From: Ga0077527 sp038316355
GTDB taxonomy: Bacteria; Pseudomonadota; Gammaproteobacteria; Burkholderiales; SG8-41
Reading direction: 5' to 3'
DNA: 64,000 nucleotides
NCBI GenBank assembly: GCA_038316355.1
Contig: JBBQAO010000012.1
Coordinates: forward strand, 3,470 to 67,469
The notes under the pieces are model-generated. The model was not told the origin of the DNA, did not search any database, and was given only the letters and a program-made list of their open reading frames with translations. Positions 25,226 to 33,752 of the stretch are shown here, piece after piece (position 1 is the stretch's first letter; every line of letters begins with the position of its first letter). Made by a program: the position numbers and the translations under genes.

Positions 25226-26335
25226 TCAGATTCGCATCGGCATTACTACATAGCGGAAATCGTCACGCCCGGGCAGAGTGATCAGCATGCTGCTGTTCGC
25301 ATCACCAAAGGAGCACACTACCTTGCCCGGCGGCACGTTGCTGAGCACATCCAGCAGGTAGGTCACGTTGAATCCCACATCCAGGGGATCACCGCCGAAT
25401 TCGACTTCCAGCTCCTCCTGGGCCTCTTCCTGCTCATTGTTGCTGCAGGAAATTCGCAGGCTGTCCTTGGTCAGCATCCAGCGCACCCCACGGAACTTTT
25501 CATTGGACAGAATCGCCGCACGCTGCAGAGCGCGCTGCAGTTCGTCGCGGTCCAAGCTGATGCTTTTTTCATAATTGGTCGGAATGACCCGCTGGTAATC
25601 CGGGAATTTGCCGTCAATGACTTTGGTAGTCAGTTCAACGTCACCAAAACGGAAACGAACCTGGTTGGCATGAATCGCGATATCCAGCGGTTCATCTCCT
25701 TCAACCAGTTGCCGTGCCAGTTCGAGAATGGCTTTACGTGGCAATATCACTTCGCTCTTTTCCTGTTTTTCCTTAAGTCCGGTCACTGCGTAACCCAGCC
25801 GGTGGCCGTCCGTGGCAACGACCTTGATTTCCTTGTCTTCGGTGATCAGCAGCAAACCGTTGAGGTAATAACGAATGTCCTGCTGGGCCATCGCATACTG
25901 AACCAGTCCTAACAGCTTGCGCGCCACTCCCTGGGATATCTGGAAATTGCTTTGCGGTTTACCTGGATCTGCAAGCGCCGGAAAATCAGCAGCGGGTAGT
26001 GTTTGCAGATTAAAACGACTTTTTCCGGCTTTGACCTGCAAGCGGTTGTTGGCAACTTCGAGTGAGACCTCGCTGTCATCAGGTAAAGCACGAAGAATAT
26101 CCACCAGCTTTCTGGCGGATACCGTCACGGCCAGCGTTTCTCCGCCCTTTTTGTCGAGTGCGCATGAGGTTGCAATCTGCAGTTCCAGATCTGTGGCGAT
26201 AAAACGCAGGCTGTCTGCGCTTCGTTCGATCAGTACGTTGGAGAGGATTGGCAGCGTATGCCGCCGTTCAACAATTCCAGTTACTGCCTGTAACGGTTTT
26301 AACAGCGCATCACGCGGTAATTGCACGAGTTTCAT
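25226..26335 (-). CDS. dnaN: DNA polymerase III subunit beta (sliding clamp)
   Basis: The gene encodes 369 residues with three repeated clamp domains. It forms the ring that holds DNA polymerase III on DNA. Typical features are the N-terminal LQAVTGIVERRHTLPILSNVL, the middle TDGHRLGY and the C-terminal GDDFRYVVMPMRI-like end (here GRDDFRYVVMPMRI). It lies 204 bases downstream of dnaA in the same direction, a standard arrangement; that gap contains a DnaA-box-like site. Confidence 0.97.
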   Translation of the reverse strand: MKLVQLPRDALLKPLQAVTGIVERRHTLPILSNVLIERSADSLRFIATDLELQIATSCALDKKGGETLAVTVSARKLVDILRALPDDSEVSLEVANNRLQVKAGKSRFNLQTLPAADFPALADPGKPQSNFQISQGVARKLLGLVQYAMAQQDIRYYLNGLLLITEDKEIKVVATDGHRLGYAVTGLKEKQEKSEVILPRKAILELARQLVEGDEPLDIAIHANQVRFRFGDVELTTKVIDGKFPDYQRVIPTNYEKSISLDRDELQRALQRAAILSNEKFRGVRWMLTKDSLRISCSNNEQEEAQEELEVEFGGDPLDVGFNVTYLLDVLSNVPPGKVVCSFGDANSSMLITLPGRDDFRYVVMPMRI

Positions 26336-26539
26336 ATTAGTGGTTTTTCTTCAATAAAATTAATAGTAACTAATAGAAAAGCCTTTTTCCTGTTGAGAGC
26401 TGAGCTTGAAGCTTGAATTCAAAACAGGATTTCTGTTTTTGATGTTCTGTATTCTTTGCTAATTGCCTGTGGACAAAAAAGGATGAAAAACGGACAAATT
26501 CCTTTTTTACCAGCTTACGCACAAACGATGCACAGGTTT
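26336..26539. promoter_or_regulatory. dnaA-dnaN intergenic region with a DnaA-box-like site
   Basis: The 204 bases are clearly more AT-rich than their surroundings and hold TGTGGACAA (26468-26476), one mismatch from the DnaA box TGTGGATAA on this strand. A-rich tracts (GGACAAAAAAGG, GATGAAAAACGG, TTCCTTTTTTACC) lie next to it. The region probably carries the dnaN promoter and may take part in DnaA control or origin function, but one box alone does not define an origin. Confidence 0.5.
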
Positions 26540-27871
26540 TCAACTGCGTAATACCTTCAGCAATGAACTGATATCGACGGTCATTTCATTGCTGGTGCTG
26601 CGTAATTGGGCAATTTTGCGGCAGGCATGCAACACGGTCGTATGGTCCCTGCCACCGAAGGCTTCGCCGATGTCTGGCAGGCTCATCTGTGTGAGTTCCT
26701 TGGCCAAAGCCATGGCGACTTGCCGTGGCCTTGCTACATTTCTGGTGCGCTTTTTCGAATACATTTCTGAAACTTTGATCTTGTAATAATCGGCAACGGT
26801 GCGCTGAATGTTTTCAATGCTGACCTGGCGATTTTGTGAGGCCAGCACATCGCGCAGGGCTTCGCGTGCAAGATCGACGGTGATCGGTTGGCCGGTAAAA
26901 CGGGAATAAGCGAGCACGCGCTTGAGCGCCCCCTCCAGCTCACGGATATTGGACTGGATGTGTTTGGCAATAAAAAAAGCCACATTTTCGTCAAGCACCA
27001 GTCCGTCTGCTTCCGCTTTTTTGAGCAGGATTGCGACGCGCATTTCCAGTTCGGGTGGTTCAACAGCCACGGTGAGGCCCCAGCCGAAACGCGAAATCAA
27101 CCGGTTTTCCATCCCGGAGATTTCCTTGGGATAGGTGTCACAGGTGATGATGACCTGCTTGTGTGCTTCAACGAGGGCGTTGAACGCGTAGAAAAACTCT
27201 TCCTGCGTCCGGTTCTTGCCGCTGAAAAACTGGATGTCGTCGATCAACAGCAGATCCAGTGAGTGGTAGTAACGTTTGAAATCATCAAACGCCTTATGTT
27301 GGTAAGCCCTCACCACATCAGATACGTATTGCTCGGCATGGATATAGCGGATTTTGCTTTCAGGGGCATGTGCGCGGAGATGATTGCCGATGGCATGGAT
27401 CAGATGCGTTTTACCCAGGCCGACACCGCCGTAAACAAACAGCGGGTTGTAAGCGGCACCGGGTTTTTCCGCGACCTGGCGGGCTGCTGCGCGTGCAAGG
27501 TCGTTGGCTTTTCCGGTCACGAAGGTGTCAAATGTGAAGCCGGGATTGAGCCTGGAAACATCACGTACCGGTGGCGCCGGTCGGGAGATTGCCGGCTCCG
27601 CGGGCGTAGTGGCCGCCGCTGCGGGGCGCGCTGTTTTTTCCGCCAGGATCAGCTCGACTGTGGCCGCATCACCCAGGCGCTCGCGCGCAATGCCCAGTAT
27701 TTTTGCCTGAAACCGTTCCTTGGCCCAGCGCTGCACAAACCGGTTGGGTGCCGTTACGGTGACCACCGTGCCAGTGACTGTGCACTCCAACGGCTGTATC
27801 CAGGTGACAAACTGCTGTTGCCCGAGTTCTTTTGCGAAAAACGCGAGACAATGTTGCCAGAAATCGTTCAT
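26540..27871 (-). CDS. dnaA: chromosomal replication initiator protein DnaA
   Basis: The gene encodes 443 residues. DnaA binds DnaA boxes and opens the origin. Domain I is at 1-75, a Pro/Ala-rich linker (domain II) at about 76-105, the AAA+ domain III follows with Walker A GGVGLGKT (148-155) and Walker B LLLIDDIQFF, and domain IV has the DNA-binding signature GGRDHTTVLHACRKI near the C-terminus. It reads away from rpmH, leaving a 208-base divergent interval at 27872-28079. Confidence 0.97.
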   Translation of the reverse strand: MNDFWQHCLAFFAKELGQQQFVTWIQPLECTVTGTVVTVTAPNRFVQRWAKERFQAKILGIARERLGDAATVELILAEKTARPAAAATTPAEPAISRPAPPVRDVSRLNPGFTFDTFVTGKANDLARAAARQVAEKPGAAYNPLFVYGGVGLGKTHLIHAIGNHLRAHAPESKIRYIHAEQYVSDVVRAYQHKAFDDFKRYYHSLDLLLIDDIQFFSGKNRTQEEFFYAFNALVEAHKQVIITCDTYPKEISGMENRLISRFGWGLTVAVEPPELEMRVAILLKKAEADGLVLDENVAFFIAKHIQSNIRELEGALKRVLAYSRFTGQPITVDLAREALRDVLASQNRQVSIENIQRTVADYYKIKVSEMYSKKRTRNVARPRQVAMALAKELTQMSLPDIGEAFGGRDHTTVLHACRKIAQLRSTSNEMTVDISSLLKVLRS

Positions 27872-28079
27872 TCGTCCCTATCGGGTGGAGCGCAGGCGTG
27901 GTTGGCGGAAAAGAGGGGAAATTGACCGCTGATTTTACCCTTTATTAAGGGCGGCAACAAAGCCTGCTGCGGGCTCCGACGGTTGCGGCACGGGAGTGGC
28001 CAGCGCACCCGAAGATTGACAGGGAACGCCATGTCGATGTCTAATAACGGGTTTCCCGAAGACCAATTTAGGATCGAAC
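27872..28079. promoter_or_regulatory. divergent dnaA/rpmH promoter interval
   Basis: This interval must hold the dnaA and rpmH promoters. A palindrome CCCTTTATTAAGGG spans 27938-27951. On the minus strand TAAAAT follows it, and on the plus strand TTGACC (27922-27927) stands 15 bases before TATTAA; both are imperfect promoter matches. I saw no TTATNCACA DnaA box, so DnaA autoregulation here is not supported by consensus sites. Confidence 0.4.
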
Positions 28080-28214
28080 ATGAAGCGCACTTATCAACCG
28101 TCAAAAACGCGTCGTGCACGCACCCATGGCTTTCGTGTGCGCATGAAAACGCGCGGCGGCCGCGCGGTCATCCGTGCGCGCCGCGCCAAAGGGCGTGCCC
28201 GCCTCAGCGTTTGA
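28080..28214 (+). CDS. rpmH: 50S ribosomal protein L34
   Basis: The gene is 44 codons plus stop, MKRTYQPSKTRRARTHGFRV followed by a very basic tail ending RARLSV. This is the complete, highly conserved L34 sequence. L34 is a small basic protein of the large ribosomal subunit. The stop codon TGA (28212-28214) overlaps the start of rnpA, the universal partner gene. Confidence 0.97.
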   Translation: MKRTYQPSKTRRARTHGFRVRMKTRGGRAVIRARRAKGRARLSV

Positions 28215-28585
28215 TCAAACCCGCAGTTTGTAGCAAAAGCAGCCGCGCACGGTCGATACGCCTGACCAAACCGGCGCAGTTTGAAGCTGTTCTCGCCGGC
28301 GGACGCCGGTCAGGCAGCAAATGTTTTTTGGCGCGGGCTTTGCCCAATGCCGGAGACGGTCCGCGTCTGGGACTGATCGTCGGCAAGAAGGCGGCACCCC
28401 GGTCTGTGGATCGTAACCGGGTGAAGCGCCTGATCAGAATCGTGCATCGTGAGTTGGCGGCAGAGCTGGACACACTGGATGTGGTCGTACAACTCAGGGG
28501 CAGCCCCCGCAGCAGCGATAACGCCGCATTGTTCAAGGAATTGCAGGAGTTGCTGCGCGGATTGCTCGGAACGGGCAAACAATAA
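28211..28585 (+). CDS. rnpA: ribonuclease P protein component
   Basis: The gene encodes 124 residues from a TTG start at 28211 that overlaps the rpmH stop. The RNase P protein helps the RNA subunit to process tRNA 5' ends. The family signature is clear: RLGLIVGKKAAPRSVDRNRVKRLIR (52-76, given in part), with the RNR-type basic helix at 68-80, and an N-terminal RLTKPAQFEAVLAGG. The start is inferred from homology and the overlap; the frame is open further upstream but that would run through rpmH. The yidD gene that normally overlaps the rnpA end is absent; yidC follows after 30 bases. Confidence 0.93.
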   Translation: MIKPAVCSKSSRARSIRLTKPAQFEAVLAGGRRSGSKCFLARALPNAGDGPRLGLIVGKKAAPRSVDRNRVKRLIRIVHRELAAELDTLDVVVQLRGSPRSSDNAALFKELQELLRGLLGTGKQ

Positions 28586-28615
28586 GCGCAACGGCTCGGC
28601 AGAGAAAAAAAGCTT

Positions 28616-30289
28616 ATGGATTCGCAACGGCTAGTTCTCTTCTTTGTATTCACCATGTCGGTGTTCCTGCTGTATGAGGCCTGGCAGCGCGACCATCAAC
28701 AATCACCTGCGGCCACCGCTGTATCGGCTTCGGTAACACCGACGCCGACTCCGGGAGCGGTGCCGGCCCAGCCTGTTGCCGGTGTGCCGCCGGCGCCCAG
28801 TGCCGCACTGCTGCAAAACCCCTCTGCGCCACCGGCTGTCGCCGCTTCAAGCGGCGGGCAAATCATCAAGGTTGAAACCGATCTTTACCGCGCGGAAATC
28901 AGTACCAGCGGCGGCGATCTGGTCCGCCTTGAACTGCTGAAACATGGCGGCACGCTCGACCGCAGTAAAAATTTCCTGTTGTTTGCGCGCTCCAGTGAGC
29001 ATGTCTACATCGCCCAATCGGGGCTGATCGGAAACAACCTGCCGAATCACCAGACTGCGTATACCGCGCAGGCGACAGAATACAAACTGGCGGATGCCGC
29101 CGCTGATCTGGAAATCAGGCTGGAAGCCGCCGGTGGCGCGAAAGCCGCAAAAATCTACCGCTTCCATCGCGGCAGTTATGTCATCGACATTGCGCATGAA
29201 GTGACGAATACCGGCACGGCGCCGGTAGACGCTTTTGCCTATTTCCAGTTGGTGCGGGACTCGAAACCACCGGATGGCGATTCCGCGATGGTGCCGACGT
29301 ATACCGGCGTTGCGGTGTATACGGAAAAAGACAAGTTCCAGAAGGTCGCGTTCGGCGACATTGAAAAGGGCAAAACTCCCTATCCCAAGAACGGCAACGA
29401 CGGCTGGATTGGTTTGTTGCAGCACTATTTTCTCGGCGCGTGGCTGCCCAAGCAGGGAACGCCGCGGGAGTTCTACACCCGCCAGGTGCCGCAGGGCCTG
29501 TACGCCGCCGGCGTGATCATCCCGGGCGGCAGCCTCGCACCGGGAGCCAGCGCGACACTGGCCATGCCGCTGTATGCCGGGCCGCAGGAACAGGAAAAAC
29601 TCGCAGTATTGGCACCCGGACTGGATCTGGCCGTCGATTACGGCTGGTTGACGGTGATTGCTGCGCCGCTGTTCTGGGTGCTGCAGTGGATACACGGCTG
29701 GGCCGGAAACTGGGGCGTGGCCATCATCATTCTGACCATATTCATCAAGCTGGCGTTTTACCCGCTGTCGGAGGCGAGTTACCGCTCGATGGCGAAGATG
29801 CGCATCGTGGCGCCGAAACTGCAGCGGCTGAAAGATCAGTACGGCAACGACCGGCAGCGCATGCAGCAGGCGATGATGGAATTGTACAAAACCGAGAAAA
29901 TCAATCCGCTGGGAGGGTGTCTGCCGATCGTGGTGCAGATACCGGTCTTTATCGCCTTGTACTGGGTGCTGCTCGGCAGCGTTGAAATGCGCCAGGCACC
30001 GTTCGCGCTGTGGATCAAGGATCTGTCGGTGGCGGATCCGTTTTACATTCTGCCCATTCTGATGGGCGCAACCATGATCATCCAGACCCGGCTCAATCCT
30101 GAGCCGCCGGATCCGGTGCAGGCGAAGGTCATGAAGATCATGCCTATTGCCTTCAGCATCTTCTTTTTCTTCTTTCCCGCAGGGCTAGTGCTGTACTGGC
30201 TGGTCAACAACGTGCTTTCGATCGCACAGCAATGGCACATTACCAGGGCCATGGAACTCGCGGCGAAACAAGCCAAGCAGAAAGCCTGA
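28616..30289 (+). CDS. yidC: membrane protein insertase YidC
   Basis: The gene encodes 557 residues. YidC inserts and folds inner-membrane proteins, alone or with SecYEG; ATP synthase subunit c, encoded downstream, is a classic client. A signal-anchor (LVLFFVFTMSVFLLYEAW) is followed by a Pro/Ala-rich linker and the large periplasmic beta domain (about 80-340), then the conserved hydrophobic core with the hydrophilic-groove arginine in SYRSMAKMR and the C1 loop QRLKDQYGNDRQRMQQAMMELY. The later segments INPLGGCLPIVVQIPVFIALYW and FFFFPAGLVLYWLVNN (in part) are intact. Confidence 0.96.
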   Translation: MDSQRLVLFFVFTMSVFLLYEAWQRDHQQSPAATAVSASVTPTPTPGAVPAQPVAGVPPAPSAALLQNPSAPPAVAASSGGQIIKVETDLYRAEISTSGGDLVRLELLKHGGTLDRSKNFLLFARSSEHVYIAQSGLIGNNLPNHQTAYTAQATEYKLADAAADLEIRLEAAGGAKAAKIYRFHRGSYVIDIAHEVTNTGTAPVDAFAYFQLVRDSKPPDGDSAMVPTYTGVAVYTEKDKFQKVAFGDIEKGKTPYPKNGNDGWIGLLQHYFLGAWLPKQGTPREFYTRQVPQGLYAAGVIIPGGSLAPGASATLAMPLYAGPQEQEKLAVLAPGLDLAVDYGWLTVIAAPLFWVLQWIHGWAGNWGVAIIILTIFIKLAFYPLSEASYRSMAKMRIVAPKLQRLKDQYGNDRQRMQQAMMELYKTEKINPLGGCLPIVVQIPVFIALYWVLLGSVEMRQAPFALWIKDLSVADPFYILPILMGATMIIQTRLNPEPPDPVQAKVMKIMPIAFSIFFFFFPAGLVLYWLVNNVLSIAQQWHITRAMELAAKQAKQKA

Positions 30290-30326
30290 GCACCGGCGTC
30301 ACGGTGCGGCGCTATACTCGCCGCGC

Positions 30327-31667
30327 ATGATTTATCGCGACATCATTGCGGCAATCGCCACCGCACAGGGACGCGGAGGCATCGGCGTCATCCGCATTTC
30401 GGGACCGCATCTCGCACAATTTGCAGCCGGACTGACCCCGCGCACATTCGAAGCGCGCCGTGCGCTGCTGACCACTTTTCTTGATGTCACGGGCCAGCCA
30501 CTCGATGAAGGGTTGCTGCTGTTTTTCGCTGCCCCGCATTCCTACACCGGGGAAGACGTTATCGAATTGCAGGGACACGGCGGACCGGTGGTGATGCACC
30601 AACTGCTGCAGCGCTGCCTGGAACTCGGTGCCCGGCTGGCACGGCCCGGCGAATTCACCGAACGCGCTTACCTGAACGGACGCATGGATCTGGCGCAGGC
30701 CGAAGGCGTGGCCGATCTGATCGAGGCCTCTACGGCACTGGCTGCTCGCGCCGCCTTGCGCTCCTTGCAAGGTGATTTTTCTGAATTAATTCAACAACTT
30801 ACAAATAAAACCATCGCCTTGCGCACCTTGCTTGAGGCGACGCTGGATTTTCCCGAAGAAGAAGTCGAATTTCTGACTGCCGGTCGCGCGCAACAACAGT
30901 TGTCCGCGGTTCGCGAACAACTGGATGCGACGCTGGCCGCAACCCGTCAGGGCAGCTTGTTGCGCGATGGCATACAGGCGGTGCTGATCGGCGAGCCCAA
31001 TGTCGGCAAGTCGAGTTTGCTTAACCGTCTGGCCGGTGAAGAGGTGGCTATCGTCACCGAAGTGCCGGGAACGACCCGGGATGCTGTTCGCGAACAGATT
31101 GATATTGACGGCATGCCGGTGCACATCATCGATACCGCGGGCCTACGCGAAACCACGGATGCTGTCGAACGCATCGGCATCAACCGGACTTGGGCGATGA
31201 TCGAGAAGGCCGATTTGGCGCTGCTGGTGTCTGATGCCGGCGGGGAGAATGACGGCGCCAACCGCGCCATCATCGATCGCTTGCCGGTCGGTCTGGCGCG
31301 AATTCGGGTGAAAAACAAAATCGATCTGACCCAGCGCAAGCCGGGACGGGAAACGGTCGGTAACGAAGAACAGGTCTGGGTTTCTGCGAAGACGGGCGCA
31401 GGGCTGGAATTGCTGAAACAGGCGATCTGGGTGCAAGCGGGCTGGCATCCCTCCGGGGAGGGCGTCTTCACCGCCAGGACACGCCATATTGAAGCCTTGC
31501 AGACCGCACAGTGCCATCTGGCCACGGCCGCAGGGCTTACTGATCGCCTTGAGCTGTATGCTGAGGAATTGCGCCTGGCGCACGAAGCGCTGGGAGGGAT
31601 TACCGGGGAATACACCCCGGACGACCTGCTGGGCGAGATTTTCTCCAAATTCTGTATCGGTAAATAA
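30327..31667 (+). CDS. mnmE: tRNA uridine-5-carboxymethylaminomethyl(34) synthesis GTPase MnmE
   Basis: The gene encodes 446 residues. MnmE works with MnmG to modify U34 of certain tRNAs. The N-terminal tetrahydrofolate-binding domain starts DIIAAIATAQGRGGIGVIRISG; the GTPase domain is inserted in a helical domain, with G1 GEPNVGKSS (222-230), GTTRD, DTAG and NKID. The C-terminal motif FCIGK provides the conserved Cys443. It lies 37 bases after yidC; mnmG follows after a 189-base gap that holds two parS-like sites. Confidence 0.97.
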   Translation: MIYRDIIAAIATAQGRGGIGVIRISGPHLAQFAAGLTPRTFEARRALLTTFLDVTGQPLDEGLLLFFAAPHSYTGEDVIELQGHGGPVVMHQLLQRCLELGARLARPGEFTERAYLNGRMDLAQAEGVADLIEASTALAARAALRSLQGDFSELIQQLTNKTIALRTLLEATLDFPEEEVEFLTAGRAQQQLSAVREQLDATLAATRQGSLLRDGIQAVLIGEPNVGKSSLLNRLAGEEVAIVTEVPGTTRDAVREQIDIDGMPVHIIDTAGLRETTDAVERIGINRTWAMIEKADLALLVSDAGGENDGANRAIIDRLPVGLARIRVKNKIDLTQRKPGRETVGNEEQVWVSAKTGAGLELLKQAIWVQAGWHPSGEGVFTARTRHIEALQTAQCHLATAAGLTDRLELYAEELRLAHEALGGITGEYTPDDLLGEIFSKFCIGK

Positions 31668-31691
31668 ACTTGGTAAATAAGTCGGCCAGTG

Positions 31692-31705
31692 GTTCCACGT
31701 GGAAC
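31692..31705. promoter_or_regulatory. parS-like site 1 (ParB binding)
   Basis: GTTCCACGTGGAAC is a perfect 14-base palindrome with the CACGTG core of the bacterial parS consensus TGTTTCACGTGAAACA. It is located between mnmE and mnmG, 3 kb from parAB. Confidence 0.8.
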
Positions 31706-31738
31706 AATTCTGTGCTGGCAACCACTGTTGCGGCATTG

Positions 31739-31752
31739 GTTTCACGTGAAAC
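31739..31752. promoter_or_regulatory. parS-like site 2 (ParB binding)
   Basis: GTTTCACGTGAAAC is a perfect palindrome, and with flanking bases (GGTTTCACGTGAAACA) matches 15 of 16 positions of the parS consensus. It lies 47 bases from site 1. Confidence 0.92.
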
Positions 31753-31856
31753 ATTCCTTCCTGCAGCGGCTGCGCCTTTCGCTGTGCAACAAAATTAAGC
31801 TATGATGCGCGCCCAAGCTTGCAGTCACCCGGGGTTCTCCGGCCGCGCGGCGTAAA

Positions 31857-33752
31857 ATGACGCAATACCCTGAAAAATTTGATGTAATTGTCATTGGCGG
31901 CGGCCACGCCGGCGCTGAAGCGGCGCTGGCCAGCGCGCGCATGGGCTGCCGTACGCTGCTGTTGACGCACAGCATCGAAACCTTGGGCCAGATGTCCTGT
32001 AATCCGTCCATCGGCGGCATTGGCAAGGGTCACCTGGTCAAGGAAATCGATGCGCTGGGCGGGGCCATGGCCGCGGCGACCGACGAAGCCGGTATCCAGT
32101 TTCGCATCCTCAACTCGCGCAAAGGCCCTGCGGTGCGGGCTACCCGGGCCCAGGCGGATCGTGTGCTGTATCGCCGCGCCATCCGGGGCCGCATCGAGCA
32201 ACAAGCCAATCTGCAGGTGTTCCAGCAAGCCGTCGACGATCTGGTGGTGCAGGGCGACCGGGTGATCGGCGTGGTGACCCAGATCGGCTTGCGTTTTGAC
32301 GCACCAGGCGTGGTGCTGACCGCAGGTACATTTCTGTCCGGGCTGATCCATGTCGGCCTCGAACATCATCGGGGCGGTCGTGCCGGTGATCCGCCTTCGA
32401 TCAGTCTGGCCGCGCGGCTGCGCGAACTGAAACTGCCGGTGGGCCGCTTGAAAACCGGCACACCGCCGCGCATCGACGGCCGCAGCATCGACTTTACGCA
32501 ACTGACTGAACAGCCTGGTGATGATCCGGCCCCGGTGTTTTCATTCCTCGGCCGGCGCGAACAACATCCGGCGCAGATGCCGTGCTGGATTACGCATACC
32601 AATGAACGCACGCATGATGCGATCCGCGGCGGACTGGATCGTTCGCCGATGTTTACCGGTGTCATCGAAGGTGTCGGGCCGCGTTACTGCCCGTCGATCG
32701 AAGACAAGATCCATCGCTTCGCGGATAAATCGTCGCACCAGATTTTCCTCGAACCCGAAGGTCTGACGGTCAATGAGTATTATCCCAACGGCATATCGAC
32801 CAGCTTGCCCTTCGACGTGCAGCTTGCCGTCGTGCGTTCGATCCAGGGACTGGAACACGCACATATCACACGACCGGGTTATGCCATCGAGTACGATTAT
32901 TTCGATCCAATCGGGTTGAAAGCGTCACTGGAAACCAAAGCCATCGGCGGATTGTTTTTTGCCGGGCAGATCAACGGCACCACCGGTTATGAAGAGGCCG
33001 CTGCGCAGGGTTTGCTGGCGGGTATCAATGCCGCGCTGCAGGTCAGCGGAAAAGCGGCCTGGTCACCGACGCGCGATCAGGCCTACCTCGGCGTGCTGGT
33101 CGACGATCTGATTACCCGCGGTGTGTCCGAGCCCTATCGCATGTTCACCAGCCGCGCCGAGTACCGTTTGTCCCTGCGTGAAGACAATGCTGATCTGCGT
33201 CTGACCGAAGCCGGCCGGCGTCTGGGTGTGGTCAATGACCAGCGCTGGGAGGCGTTTGCGCGTAAGCGTGATGCCATTGCGCAGGAACAGGAACGGCTGA
33301 AATCGATCTGGATAAATCCGCAGATTTTGTCCGCGGAACAGGCGACACAATTGTTCGGAAAACCACTTGAGCGTGAGTATTCACTCACGGATTTGTTGCG
33401 GCGGCCGGAACTGTCCTACAACACGCTGATGACTCTGCCGGGCGCAGGTCCGGGAGTGACTGACCCACAAGTCGCCGCGCAGGTGGAAATCCAGTCCAAG
33501 TATCAGGGCTACATCGAACGTCAGCAGACGGAAATCGAACATCGTGCATTACAGGATGATCTGCGTCTGCCGCCGGATCTGGATTACGCGCAGGTGCGCG
33601 GCCTGTCGATTGAAGTCCAGCAAAAACTCAATCGTGCGAAGCCGGAAAACATCGGCCAGGCCTCGCGCATTTCCGGCATCACACCGGCGGCGATCTCGGT
33701 GCTGCTGGTGTATCTGAAACGTGCGCACAGCGCATTGCAGAAAAGCGCATGA
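31857..33752 (+). CDS. mnmG: tRNA uridine-5-carboxymethylaminomethyl(34) synthesis enzyme MnmG
   Basis: The gene encodes 631 residues (older name GidA). It is the FAD-dependent partner of MnmE in tRNA U34 modification. The FAD site is VIGGGHAGAEAALASARMG (12-30), followed by the conserved SCNPSIGGIGKGHLVKEIDALGG region (in part) and, later, GLFFAGQINGTTGYEEAAAQG. The C-terminal helical domain for MnmE/tRNA binding (about 550-631) is complete. It overlaps the rsmG start by four bases (ATGA). Confidence 0.97.
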   Translation: MTQYPEKFDVIVIGGGHAGAEAALASARMGCRTLLLTHSIETLGQMSCNPSIGGIGKGHLVKEIDALGGAMAAATDEAGIQFRILNSRKGPAVRATRAQADRVLYRRAIRGRIEQQANLQVFQQAVDDLVVQGDRVIGVVTQIGLRFDAPGVVLTAGTFLSGLIHVGLEHHRGGRAGDPPSISLAARLRELKLPVGRLKTGTPPRIDGRSIDFTQLTEQPGDDPAPVFSFLGRREQHPAQMPCWITHTNERTHDAIRGGLDRSPMFTGVIEGVGPRYCPSIEDKIHRFADKSSHQIFLEPEGLTVNEYYPNGISTSLPFDVQLAVVRSIQGLEHAHITRPGYAIEYDYFDPIGLKASLETKAIGGLFFAGQINGTTGYEEAAAQGLLAGINAALQVSGKAAWSPTRDQAYLGVLVDDLITRGVSEPYRMFTSRAEYRLSLREDNADLRLTEAGRRLGVVNDQRWEAFARKRDAIAQEQERLKSIWINPQILSAEQATQLFGKPLEREYSLTDLLRRPELSYNTLMTLPGAGPGVTDPQVAAQVEIQSKYQGYIERQQTEIEHRALQDDLRLPPDLDYAQVRGLSIEVQQKLNRAKPENIGQASRISGITPAAISVLLVYLKRAHSALQKSA

